A stretch of 64,000 nt of DNA from Asticcacaulis endophyticus. GTDB taxonomy: Bacteria > Pseudomonadota > Alphaproteobacteria > Caulobacterales > Caulobacteraceae. How positions within the stretch are numbered: position 1 is the first letter of the stretch; every line of letters begins with the position of its first letter. The stretch lies in contig NZ_BMZB01000003.1 in the NCBI RefSeq assembly GCF_014652575.1, positions 124,001 to 188,000 on the forward strand, read 5' to 3'. Positions 36,317 to 44,927 of this stretch are shown here, in pieces. Below the pieces are notes generated by a model. It searched no databases, had not been told where the DNA came from, and saw only the letters and a program-made list of their open reading frames with translations. A program made the translations under genes and the position numbers.

Positions 36317-38298
36317 TTCAAGCTAATCGCACGAACGTCCTGAGCCGCATGTTTCAGGCTTTTGGGTGTTTCTCCCATCAAATGGCTATAGATCCAGTAG
36401 GCGGCGATAACCTCTTCGACATATTGCCGGGTTTGAGCCACTGGGATTGATTCCATGATCAGGAGCGCATCGGCGTCTGGACCCAGCGCGTTGACGGCGT
36501 CCTGAACCGGTCGGGGGCCCGCATTATAAGCCGCAACCGCGCGCAGTATGTCGCCACCAATGGGTTTGGCGGCCAGAAGGCGCTGAATATATTCCTGGCC
36601 TATGGTCAGATTAGTTTCCGGATCAAGCAGGGCGGCGGGTTTGGTGAGCAGCTTTTTGTCCCCGGTAACCAAAGCGGCCGTAGCGGGCATAAGTTGCATA
36701 AGCCCGTAAGCACCGGCATAGCTTTGGGCCTTGGGGTTAAACTTGCTTTCCTTACGCGCAATGGCAAAAACCAGAGCCTTATCGATAGCGAATCCACCTT
36801 TGGGTTCGTAGTCAGGTTGCAGGTAGGACGACGAATCAAACAGGCGATCAGAGCTTTTCAACTTGGATACCGACAGCTTGTGATAGGTCGCCAGAGCCAG
36901 CCAGTGATTACGCGTCGTATCATCGGAAGCACGCTGCATGGCATCCTGCAACTCTGCGCGTGCATCATTGGTGCGGCCGATCTGCATCAGGGTGGTGACA
37001 CGCTTGGCCTGATCGTTGGTTTTCGTCCACTCGAAGTCATCGGATAAGGTGCGTGCCAGATTGCGCGGATCGTTGCTAAGCGCGGGCGGGAGGCCTTTTT
37101 GAGCCAGCGCCACCGCCGGTTCAATCCCTAAGCGTTGCTCTGCGACCAGACCGTAGAATGTGAACGGGAACGAAGCGGCGATACGCAAATAACGATCAGC
37201 TTCATCCTTTTGGTTCTGCATCAAGGCTGCGCGCGCGGCCCAATAGGCAGCACCAGACTGGCTCCACGCGTTCTGGCTTGGGTCATTGATGACGAAGTCG
37301 AAATGCTTTTCGGCCTCGGTGTAGCGTTTAAGGCGATAGGATGCGAGGCCGGCAACCCAGCGATCGCCGACTTGCACACCAAGTTTAACCGCCTGCTCTA
37401 ACTGATTGTTATTATAAGCGGAGCGTGCCGATTTGGGCGTCAGGGACGAATCTGGATTAAGGCTGCCGCTGGTCGATTCGGTCCGACTTGGTTCGGGACG
37501 ATCAAACATCGCCGCCACCGCGTTGATACCGGCTACGGGGTTCAGGCTGGCCAGTCTTAGCGAATCCGAATCCCCTCTGGGAGAGGCTTTGGCGAGCGCG
37601 GGTAACGGCGGATCACTTTCACCGTCAGGTTTTTTGCGTTTGGCCAAAGACCAGACGCGCATGGACATCGGCAGATCCGAGTAACGCTCAAGCCACGCCG
37701 TTAACTCGCCGTAAGACGAGGAATAATTACCGTTGAAGAGTTTGTAAAACTCCAGATAACCTTTGAGCGTTTCATCAGCAATCTGAGAGCTTTTTTCCTG
37801 AGCGCCTTCAAAATCACCCTTGGCGATCAGGTTGAAGGCCTGATCATAGCGCTCGGCATCCCACGGCGTAATGTTGCCGGTTGCCGGCTGTCCCTTGGCA
37901 ATCAGAGTTGGCAATACCGGCGCGGCTACGGCAATGGCCTGATAGGGCACCGGCTGATTTGGCGTAGCGATAAGCGGCTCAGGTCGGGGGGGCGTAGGCT
38001 TAACGGGATCAACTTTTGCAGGCGTTGTTTTTTTAGTCTCAGAAGATTTCTCTTTAGTAGATTTTTTGGAAGCTTTTTCGATTTTAGCCTTCGAATCTGC
38101 TTTGGATTTTGCAACGGTCTTGGACTTTGATGTGGCTTTAGCCGGTGTGGCCGTCTCTTTTGATGGCTTGGATTCGGCGGCCATAGCGCTATGGCAAAAA
38201 CCCGCGACCATGAATAGGCCTGTCGCAGAAATCAATAAGGATTTTCGCAGGTTGCGGCTTAAAGTAAGCGCATAAGCAAGGCTGTGATCAAGTCTCAA
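36313..38298 (-). CDS. Soluble lytic murein transglycosylase
   Basis: This 661-residue exported protein is an Slt70-like enzyme that cleaves the glycan strand of peptidoglycan to 1,6-anhydro products. It starts with a signal peptide, then has a Lys/Ser/Thr-rich low-complexity linker (about residues 42-110), a long alpha-helical superhelix (U-domain, about 150-480) and the C-terminal catalytic domain with FAIARKESKFNPKAQSYAGA, in which Glu is the catalytic acid, and GLMQLMPATA. The start is TTG at 38298, supported by GGAGGG five bases upstream; no ATG fits better. It is convergent with the GT2 gene by 4 bp. Confidence 0.93.
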   Translation of the reverse strand: MRLDHSLAYALTLSRNLRKSLLISATGLFMVAGFCHSAMAAESKPSKETATPAKATSKSKTVAKSKADSKAKIEKASKKSTKEKSSETKKTTPAKVDPVKPTPPRPEPLIATPNQPVPYQAIAVAAPVLPTLIAKGQPATGNITPWDAERYDQAFNLIAKGDFEGAQEKSSQIADETLKGYLEFYKLFNGNYSSSYGELTAWLERYSDLPMSMRVWSLAKRKKPDGESDPPLPALAKASPRGDSDSLRLASLNPVAGINAVAAMFDRPEPSRTESTSGSLNPDSSLTPKSARSAYNNNQLEQAVKLGVQVGDRWVAGLASYRLKRYTEAEKHFDFVINDPSQNAWSQSGAAYWAARAALMQNQKDEADRYLRIAASFPFTFYGLVAEQRLGIEPAVALAQKGLPPALSNDPRNLARTLSDDFEWTKTNDQAKRVTTLMQIGRTNDARAELQDAMQRASDDTTRNHWLALATYHKLSVSKLKSSDRLFDSSSYLQPDYEPKGGFAIDKALVFAIARKESKFNPKAQSYAGAYGLMQLMPATAALVTGDKKLLTKPAALLDPETNLTIGQEYIQRLLAAKPIGGDILRAVAAYNAGPRPVQDAVNALGPDADALLIMESIPVAQTRQYVEEVIAAYWIYSHLMGETPKSLKHAAQDVRAISLN

Positions 38299-38384
38299 GA
38301 TGTCCCTCCGTCAGGGTGTATCCGAAATTGGCGCCACAGCGCTACATAAAGAACTAAGTGGTGAAGGTACCGAATTAATAAGCG

Positions 38385-39239
38385 TTAAGCAAGCCTTTGG
38401 GACATTTCCAGCAGATCGCGCCACACAAATGCCTTTGCCATAGGCTGTTTCACCAACAGGGACGGATGGAAGCTCGCGCGTAAAACCGGGCTATGATCAC
38501 CGATAAGCGGCTTGAAACTAAGGTCTTTTCCGCGCAGTTTCTGAATGCCGTCCGTCACATCCAGAACCACCTTAACGGCGGCGGGGCCCATGAGCCAAAC
38601 AGCATCGGGCTTAATTATTGAGATGAAACTATGTAAGAATGGCGACATCAGGGCTGCGTCCGAATCCGTAAGAGGTCGGTTGCCGGCAGGGCGCCAAAAG
38701 ACAGCCGGCAGGGCGTAAAAGTGATCGCTCACTCCCGCTTGCGACAGCATCTGATCAAGCATCTTGCCCGATTTTCCACCAAAGGCCAGACCGGATTCAT
38801 CTTCCTCGGCATCTGGTGCATCGCCGATGATCAGCAAGCGAGCATTGGGATTACCCCGGCCCTTGACCAGATTTTTGCCGCCCTCATACCGCAGAGGCAG
38901 CGCTTCGAACTTTGACAGGTTGGCATAAAGCTCGTCCAGATTGGTGGCTGTGCTGGCCAGATGGCGCGCCTGATTAAGGGCAATCTCCGGATCGAAATGA
39001 CGCAGATTCTCCGGCACCAAAGCATTCAGGTTGACGTTAACCGGGGTCTGCGCTACTTGATTGTTGACGTTCGCGGAAACTTTTCCGGCGGGCGTTTTAG
39101 CGGTTAAGCGGGGTTTATTCTCAAGAAGGGTTCGGTTAATAGGTTGGAATTCATAGGCTTCCGCAACGTCATGATCCATCCAAAAGCCGAGATAGCTTTC
39201 AAGCGCCTTGACGGCGTCATGGGGAGCAGACAGAGACAA
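38385..39239 (-). CDS. Uracil-DNA glycosylase superfamily protein, degenerate
   Basis: This 284-residue protein aligns with family 4-type uracil-DNA glycosylases: NPNARLLIIGDAPDAEEDES for motif A, FGGKSGKMLDQMLSQAGV, WRPAGNRPLTDSDAA and the His-containing SFHPSLLVKQ. The protein contains no cysteine at all, so the 4Fe-4S cluster of family 4 enzymes is absent, and motif A has GDAPD where active enzymes have GEAPG. Activity is therefore uncertain. The N-terminal 90 residues are an unusual Gln/Asn/Val-rich extension. The start is TTG at 39239 with AGGG upstream. It is divergent from ETF-QO, as is common in this order. Confidence 0.8.
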   Translation of the reverse strand: MSLSAPHDAVKALESYLGFWMDHDVAEAYEFQPINRTLLENKPRLTAKTPAGKVSANVNNQVAQTPVNVNLNALVPENLRHFDPEIALNQARHLASTATNLDELYANLSKFEALPLRYEGGKNLVKGRGNPNARLLIIGDAPDAEEDESGLAFGGKSGKMLDQMLSQAGVSDHFYALPAVFWRPAGNRPLTDSDAALMSPFLHSFISIIKPDAVWLMGPAAVKVVLDVTDGIQKLRGKDLSFKPLIGDHSPVLRASFHPSLLVKQPMAKAFVWRDLLEMSQRLA

Positions 39240-39344
39240 GACGGAACCCTATTGAATACAATGTGTTTTGGCAGTCATAGCTTTACGGGCAATCGGCGTC
39301 GAAATCAAACCAAAGTGCGTATGATATAAAAGGCGAAAAAGCTT

Positions 39345-41024
39345 ATGTCTGAGGCGATGGAACGCGAAAGCATGGAATACGATGTCGTGATCGTCGGTGG
39401 CGGTCCGGCGGGCCTTTCGGCGGCGATACGATTGAAGCAGCGGGCTGAAAAAGCCGGTGCCGATATTAGCGTGGCTTTGCTTGAAAAAGGTTCGGAAATC
39501 GGGGCGCATATTCTGTCAGGGGCGGTGATGGACCCGGCGGGTCTTGAAAAGCTTTTTCCTGACTGGAAGACGATGGGCGCGCCGCTTGAAACCGCGGTGA
39601 CTGAGGATAAGTTCATTTATCTGGGACCGCATGGCGCGCTCGATATTTCGTGGCTACCCATGCCCGATTATATGAAAAACCACGGCTGTTACATTGGGTC
39701 GCTCGGTAATTTGACACGCTGGATGGCGGAACAGGCCGAAGGGCTTGGGGTTGAGATATATCCGGGCATGGCCTGTTCGGAAGTGCTTTATGACGATAAT
39801 GGCGCGGTTACCGGTGTGGTCGCGGGTGTGTTCGGCCTTGATCGCAAGGGTGCGCCCAAGCCGGATTTCCAGCCCGGCCTTGAGCTTAGGGCCAAGTATA
39901 CTTTTTTTGCCGAAGGTGTGCGCGGATCACTGTCGCAACAGGTGATCAAAAAATACGAGCTCGATAAGGGGGCTGATTACCAGAAATATGGTATTGGTCT
40001 GAAAGAGTTATGGAAAATACCTAAGCATAAACATAAGCCCGGATACGTTCAGCATACGCTAGGCTGGCCGCTTGATGACAAGACCGGCGGCGGATCGTTC
40101 ATGTACCATTTCGGTGAGGAATACGTCTCGATCGGCTTTGTGGTTCACCTGAACTACCAGAACCCGTACCTGTCGCCGTTCGATGAGTTCCAGCGTTTCA
40201 AGCAGCATCCGGTTATTCGTGAACACTTGGAAGGCGGGACGCGTATTTCTTATGGCGCGCGCGCCATCTCCGAAGGTGGTTTTCAGTCGGTTCCGAAGCT
40301 GAATTTCCCGGGCGGATTACTGATCGGGGACGGGGCGGGTTTTGTGAACGTACCGCGTATCAAAGGCAGCCATAATGCTATCAAAACCGGGATTCTGGCG
40401 GCTGACGCGGCTTTTGAAGCCTTAACCGATACGGCTAAAGCCCCCGCCAACCGCAGCCTTGAGACGTATCAGTCGGCCTATGACAAATCCGATGTCGCCA
40501 AAGAACTCAAGCTGGTGCGCAATGTAAAGCCGATTTTAACGCGCTTTGGCACCGGGTTAGGCACAGTTCTGGGCGGGATTGAGATGCACGTCACTAAGCT
40601 TTTGGGCGGCGTATCGGTGCTGGGCACCCTGAAACACGGCAAATCCGATGCTCAGTCGCTCAAACCTGCGGCCGGTTTCACGCCGATAGATTATCCTAAG
40701 CCCGACGGCGTTTTAAGCTTTGATAAACTGTCGTCTGTTTTCATTTCCAATACGAACCACGAAGAAGATCAGCCGGTTCATCTGACCCTTAAAGATGAAC
40801 GTGTGCCGATCGACATCAACCTGGCTAAATATGCTGAGCCCGCGCAACGCTATTGCCCAGCAGGGGTTTATGAAATTGTTGGATTGGAAGAAAACAAGCC
40901 GCGCTTACAGATCAACGCCCAGAATTGCGTTCATTGTAAGACGTGCGATATCAAAGATCCGACACAAAATATTGTTTGGGTGACGCCTGAAGGCGGGGGT
41001 GGCCCGAACTATCCAAATATGTAA
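39345..41024 (+). CDS. Electron transfer flavoprotein-ubiquinone oxidoreductase
   Basis: ETF-QO passes electrons from ETF (fatty-acid and amino-acid oxidation) to ubiquinone at the inner membrane. The 559-residue protein begins with the FAD motif YDVVIVGGGPAGLSAAIRL. It has GAHILSGAVMDP and AEGVRGSLSQQVIKKYEL, and near the end the 4Fe-4S binding region YCPAGVYE... with NCVHCKTCDIKDPTQNI, which supplies the cysteine ligands. It is complete and of family length. Confidence 0.97.
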   Translation: MSEAMERESMEYDVVIVGGGPAGLSAAIRLKQRAEKAGADISVALLEKGSEIGAHILSGAVMDPAGLEKLFPDWKTMGAPLETAVTEDKFIYLGPHGALDISWLPMPDYMKNHGCYIGSLGNLTRWMAEQAEGLGVEIYPGMACSEVLYDDNGAVTGVVAGVFGLDRKGAPKPDFQPGLELRAKYTFFAEGVRGSLSQQVIKKYELDKGADYQKYGIGLKELWKIPKHKHKPGYVQHTLGWPLDDKTGGGSFMYHFGEEYVSIGFVVHLNYQNPYLSPFDEFQRFKQHPVIREHLEGGTRISYGARAISEGGFQSVPKLNFPGGLLIGDGAGFVNVPRIKGSHNAIKTGILAADAAFEALTDTAKAPANRSLETYQSAYDKSDVAKELKLVRNVKPILTRFGTGLGTVLGGIEMHVTKLLGGVSVLGTLKHGKSDAQSLKPAAGFTPIDYPKPDGVLSFDKLSSVFISNTNHEEDQPVHLTLKDERVPIDINLAKYAEPAQRYCPAGVYEIVGLEENKPRLQINAQNCVHCKTCDIKDPTQNIVWVTPEGGGGPNYPNM

Positions 41025-41066
41025 TGGTGAGCTTAGTTGCACACCCGTCGTTGAAAGTTTTACCTG

Positions 41067-42845
41067 ATGGATCAGATACTGCCGCGCTTTTCACGTAATT
41101 CGTTGGTGGCGGGCCTGTTATTAACGGCGGGTATCTTTAGTGCAAATCCGGCATTGGCGGCACCTGCGGGTGAGGGACGGGTGAAGTTCGCAAAAGCTTC
41201 ACCCAACAGCGCTTACGGTGAATATCTGGTCGGTAAATATGCCGTGTCGCGCGGTGATACCATGGTCGCTGCCGAGTCGCTGATTTCGGCCGCCAAAGCC
41301 GATCCCTTGAATGAAAGCCTTAGAGAAAAAGCCTTTATTGCTGCCCTTTTGAGCGGTGATATTGACTATGCTGTTTCTTCTCGGCCAACAAATTCAGAGA
41401 GCCCGCGCTACATTCAGGCCCTGGGTGATTTGGCAGTGGCCGTTGATTACATCAAGGCCAACAAACCGGCAAAAGCGGGTGAGGCGCTGGATGAAATGCT
41501 GGCCCTGCAATCACAGAACCGTACCGGTGCCTTGCTGAGGCCGTGGGTATATGCCCTTGATAGCAAATGGGATCAGGCCTTGTCTGGGGCCCCGCAATCG
41601 AGAGACCGGCTGTTGTCACTGTTCGGGGCACTAGATCAGGCGGTCTTATCTGAAATTCGTGGCAAGACCGATGAAGCCGAAGCGCTCTATAAGGAGCTTT
41701 ATCAGCCGGGGGCTGTCGGCGTATTTTTTGGGCCAAGCTATGGCGCGTTTCTGGAGCGCCGTGGACGTAAGGATGAAGCGCTGAAAATCTATCAGGATAT
41801 TGCCGCCATTTCGCCGGATGTCCTGACGGAACAATCGATCATACGCATTCAGTCCGGCAGTTCGGATAAGCCGCCGCTACCCAGCCTCAAGCAAGGCATT
41901 GCCGATACGTTATTCATGTCAGCCACACTTTACCTGACTGAGCAGCAGGTCGAGATGGCCCTGACGTCGCTTAGGTTATCGCTTTATCTTAATCCGGATC
42001 AGGATCGGGCTAAGATATTGCTGGGGCAAATCCACGGTAAGATGCGCGATTTTAATTACGCGCAAAAGGTATGGGCTGAAATCGAGCCTAATTCGCCGTT
42101 CTATCGTGAGGCCCGGATGCGGTTGGCGTGGAGTCTCAATGACCACGATCAAAAAGATCAGGCCTTTGAGATTTTAGCGAACCTTTCCAAGGTTGATCCG
42201 CAAAATCTTGATCTGACGGTTCAGATGGCGGATATCCTGCGCGCCCAAAGCAAATATCAATCCGGGCTCGATTTGATCCGTGATCGCGTCAAGACCTATG
42301 GGGATGGCGACTTTACGTGGCAGGCCTGGTTCATGCAGGCCGTCCTTTATGACCAGTTAGGGCAGTGGGACATGGCCGAAAGTGCCGTCAAAAAGGCTAA
42401 AGCTCTGGCACCTGACCGGCCTGAAGTGCTGAATTTTCTGGGCTACGGCTGGATCGAACGCAATATGCACGTCAAGGACGGCATGGAATTGGTGCGTAAG
42501 GCATTGGAGGCTGATCCGAAATCAGGGGCTATGATGGATTCGCTGGGGTGGGGCTATTATCGTCTCGGCGAATATGATCAGGCGCTGGACTGGATCGAGC
42601 AGGCTATTTTGCTGGAACCGTCTGACCCGGAAGTGAATGAGCATCTGGGCGATGTTTACCGTGCGTTAGGGCGTGGCGATGAGGCGCGATATCAGTGGCA
42701 GCGCGTGTTAACGCTTGAGGGGGCCAGCGAAAAGCAACTGGCCTCGGTCAAGCAAAAACTCGGTGATACCGAAGTTAAGGCCAAGAGCACCGTGGCTTCG
42801 GTCGATGCGCCGGCATCCGCCAAGGTCGTCACCCCTAAGCCCTGA
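41067..42845 (+). CDS. Exported TPR-repeat protein
   Basis: This 592-residue protein has a signal peptide (to NPALAAP) and an all-helical TPR solenoid. Clear repeats are seen at PEVLNFLGYGWIERNMHVKD, GAMMDSLGWGYYRLGEYDQA and PEVNEHLGDVYRALGRGDEA. The C-terminal tail is Ala/Lys/Val-rich. Such proteins scaffold envelope assemblies, but the partner is unknown. It ends 5 bp before ispE, so the two are probably cotranscribed even though no functional link is known; the pairing is common in alphaproteobacteria. Confidence 0.85.
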   Translation: MDQILPRFSRNSLVAGLLLTAGIFSANPALAAPAGEGRVKFAKASPNSAYGEYLVGKYAVSRGDTMVAAESLISAAKADPLNESLREKAFIAALLSGDIDYAVSSRPTNSESPRYIQALGDLAVAVDYIKANKPAKAGEALDEMLALQSQNRTGALLRPWVYALDSKWDQALSGAPQSRDRLLSLFGALDQAVLSEIRGKTDEAEALYKELYQPGAVGVFFGPSYGAFLERRGRKDEALKIYQDIAAISPDVLTEQSIIRIQSGSSDKPPLPSLKQGIADTLFMSATLYLTEQQVEMALTSLRLSLYLNPDQDRAKILLGQIHGKMRDFNYAQKVWAEIEPNSPFYREARMRLAWSLNDHDQKDQAFEILANLSKVDPQNLDLTVQMADILRAQSKYQSGLDLIRDRVKTYGDGDFTWQAWFMQAVLYDQLGQWDMAESAVKKAKALAPDRPEVLNFLGYGWIERNMHVKDGMELVRKALEADPKSGAMMDSLGWGYYRLGEYDQALDWIEQAILLEPSDPEVNEHLGDVYRALGRGDEARYQWQRVLTLEGASEKQLASVKQKLGDTEVKAKSTVASVDAPASAKVVTPKP

Positions 42846-42850
42846 TATCT

Positions 42851-43741
42851 ATGACTGACATATCGCCTCCTCTGACGATTCTGGCGCGTGCCAAGGTCAA
42901 TCTGTACCTGCATGTCGCGGCTCCGGATGCTAAAAACTATCATCCGCTACAAAGCCTTGTCATGTTTGCCGATGTTGGGGATGAGGTCGCCTTGCGCCCT
43001 AAAAGCGTGCCGCAAGCGCCAGGACTGACCTGTGATGGTCCCTTTGCAGACGGGGTGCCGACCGATGGCACCAATCTTATTGTTAAAGCGGTGCGTCGCT
43101 TTGAAATGGTGACGGGTGTCAATATTGATCGGCATGATATTCATCTGACCAAGAACTTGCCGGTGGCATCAGGGCTTGGCGGGGGCTCGGCGGATGCGGG
43201 TGCGGTTCTGCAACTCTTGCGCGCCCATTATGCACCTGACATGACGGATGAAGCACTCGAAGCCATAGCGACCACCACGGGGGCGGATGGCGCCATGTGT
43301 CTTTGGTCTCAATCTACTTTGGCCGAAGGGTACGGAGAACGCTTGACGAAGCTTGCCTTGCCCGCGGTTCCGGCCGTATTGATTAATCCGGGTATCGCCT
43401 GTTCAACCCCGGAAGTTTACGGTCAGTATGACAGGCTTGGCCAATTTGCCCAGATTGAAGCGAGCACGCCGTTTCGATCCATCATCAATATTGATCATTT
43501 GCTCCACGCGCTATCCGAAACCCGCAATGATCTGGAAGCGCCCGCCGTTCATCTGCATCCGCAGATAGGCGATCTTCTGTCACGCTTGTCGGATGAACCT
43601 GAAACCCGTATGGCCAGATTGTCTGGTTCAGGTGCTACCTGTTTTGCTCTGTGCGATACACTTAAGGATGCGCATAGTCTGGCTGCACGTCTGTCAGCAC
43701 AATATCCGCAAACTTGGGTCAGGGCCTGCACCCTTAGCTAA
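42851..43741 (+). CDS. ispE: 4-diphosphocytidyl-2-C-methyl-D-erythritol kinase
   Basis: IspE phosphorylates CDP-ME in the non-mevalonate pathway to isoprenoids. The 296-residue GHMP kinase has ILARAKVNLYLHV at the N-terminus, YHPLQSLVMFADVGD, the ATP loop LPVASGLGGGSADAGAVL and MARLSGSGATCFALC at motif 3. Length and all motifs fit an active enzyme. It sits directly after the TPR gene and before a NYN-domain gene. Confidence 0.96.
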   Translation: MTDISPPLTILARAKVNLYLHVAAPDAKNYHPLQSLVMFADVGDEVALRPKSVPQAPGLTCDGPFADGVPTDGTNLIVKAVRRFEMVTGVNIDRHDIHLTKNLPVASGLGGGSADAGAVLQLLRAHYAPDMTDEALEAIATTTGADGAMCLWSQSTLAEGYGERLTKLALPAVPAVLINPGIACSTPEVYGQYDRLGQFAQIEASTPFRSIINIDHLLHALSETRNDLEAPAVHLHPQIGDLLSRLSDEPETRMARLSGSGATCFALCDTLKDAHSLAARLSAQYPQTWVRACTLS

Positions 43742-43810
43742 ATATGCACGGTGTTACACGAAAGCTGCTGACAAGGGCGTAAACATCGGGCAATACTTAA
43801 TCACGGGTTA

Positions 43811-44584
43811 ATGGGGTGGTTAAGTCCGAGTATGTCCAATCACAATAAAAACAGACGGCTGGACAAAAGCCTAGAGACTGAAAAAGGTTGGTCACTACCG
43901 TTTTTCCGTAAGCGGGCGGCTATCTATTACGATGGGTTCAACCTCTATCACGCGGTTGATGCCTATAAACGACCCTACCTGAAATGGTTAGACCTTAAGG
44001 CGTTGGGGCGAGCGTTGGCCCCGGCTGATGAAGTCGTTAAGCGCGTGGTGTGGTGTTCAGCCTTTCGTCCGCAGTCGAAAACCAAGATGAAGCGGCACGA
44101 TGACTATATGCAGGCCCTTAAAGCCCGCGGAGTCGTGGCGCGCATGGGGCATTTTGTGTCGGCGCTGGATGGCTGTAATTCTTGCGGGCACACCTGGCAC
44201 CTGTCGATTGAGAAGCAGGGCGATGTCAATCTGGCGCTGTCGATAGCTGCGGATGCCGAGGATAATCTGTTTGATGTCTGCTATCTAGTCACCGCCGATG
44301 GTGACCATGCGGCTACGGCGCGCTACCTCAAAGAGCGCTTTCCTAAAAAGAAGCTGGTACTGGTCTCACCGCCTGGGCGTTTTCCCAATAAACACATATT
44401 ATTATACGCTGACGCTCATATCGAAATTGAGCGGGAGCATCTGGAAGCCTCATTACTGCCGCAGGCTGTGCGTCATAAAAAGAAGCTTTTGGTGCCGCCC
44501 AAGGTGATTGAAAGACCCGAAGCCTATGACCCGCCAGAATTGCGCGAAAAAGGTCACCTTAAAATGATCGTCAACAACGGCTAA
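43811..44584 (+). CDS. NYN (PIN-like) domain protein
   Basis: This protein of up to 257 residues has the NYN ribonuclease-like fold. It shows RAAIYYDGFNLYHAVDAY with the first acidic residue, KQGDVNLALSIAADA and VCYLVTADGDHAATARYL with the remaining acidic residues that would hold the metal. An insertion, DGCNSCGHTWHLS, has a CxxC-x-H arrangement that could bind zinc. A C-terminal basic and charged tail follows. RNase activity is likely by family, and the target is unknown. An alternative ATG is at 43832. It ends 49 bp before the glycine riboswitch. Confidence 0.82.
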   Translation: MGWLSPSMSNHNKNRRLDKSLETEKGWSLPFFRKRAAIYYDGFNLYHAVDAYKRPYLKWLDLKALGRALAPADEVVKRVVWCSAFRPQSKTKMKRHDDYMQALKARGVVARMGHFVSALDGCNSCGHTWHLSIEKQGDVNLALSIAADAEDNLFDVCYLVTADGDHAATARYLKERFPKKKLVLVSPPGRFPNKHILLYADAHIEIEREHLEASLLPQAVRHKKKLLVPPKVIERPEAYDPPELREKGHLKMIVNNG

Positions 44585-44632
44585 GTTTGCTTGACTCTTT
44601 ACGGTGCATATCGCACAAGCGAGATATATCAT

Positions 44633-44866
44633 GCGGGAGAGATTGCGGGGTGACTCGCAACGCCGAAGGCGCAACCGCCCCGGAAACGCTCAGGCACAAT
44701 GGACCGCACGATATGCTAAACGCTGGAAAGTGATCGTCTGAGCATTTTGCGAAAAAGTGGATACCGGTTTTTCGCTTAAAAATGCGCCACTACTTTTGAC
44801 GATCCGCCGAAGGAGCAAGGTCTTTAAATCTTAAAGGCTGAAATCTCTCAGGTTCAATGGACAGCG
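44633..44866 (+). ncRNA. Tandem glycine riboswitch (aptamers I and II)
   Basis: The leader of gcvT contains two glycine aptamers. Aptamer I runs 44633-44707, with GGGAGAG, ACGCCGAAGGCGCAA and CTCAGGCACAATGGACCGC. Aptamer II runs 44721-44866, with CGCTGGAAAG at its 5' side, CGCCGAAGGAGCAAGG, and CTCTCAGGTTCAATGGACAGCG closing P1 (CGCTG 44721-44725 with CAGCG 44862-44866). Glycine binding normally switches on the gcv operon. In aptamer II the 7-bp stem GATCGTC/GACGATC (44732-44738 with 44798-44804) is opened by a 59-nt palindromic insert, which is highly unusual for this RNA. The hairpin CAGAAC/GTTCTG at 44871-44890 may be part of the expression platform. Confidence 0.9.
44739..44797. repeat. 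59-nt palindromic insert in aptamer II of the glycine riboswitch
   Basis: The insert folds as GCATTTT-GCGAAAAA (44742-44756), loop GTGGATACCGG, TTTTTCGC (44768-44775), TTA bulge, AAAATGC (44779-44785), a 15-bp stem. The core with GCGAAAAAGTGG and ACCGGTTTTTCGC resembles the short palindromic intergenic repeats spread through alphaproteobacterial genomes. No second copy is seen in this window. Confidence 0.7.
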
Positions 44867-44927
44867 GGGGCAGAACTATGCATCGTTCTGTGATCCCGCA
44901 TTCGCGCCTGTTGACCGAGGTTTGCTC

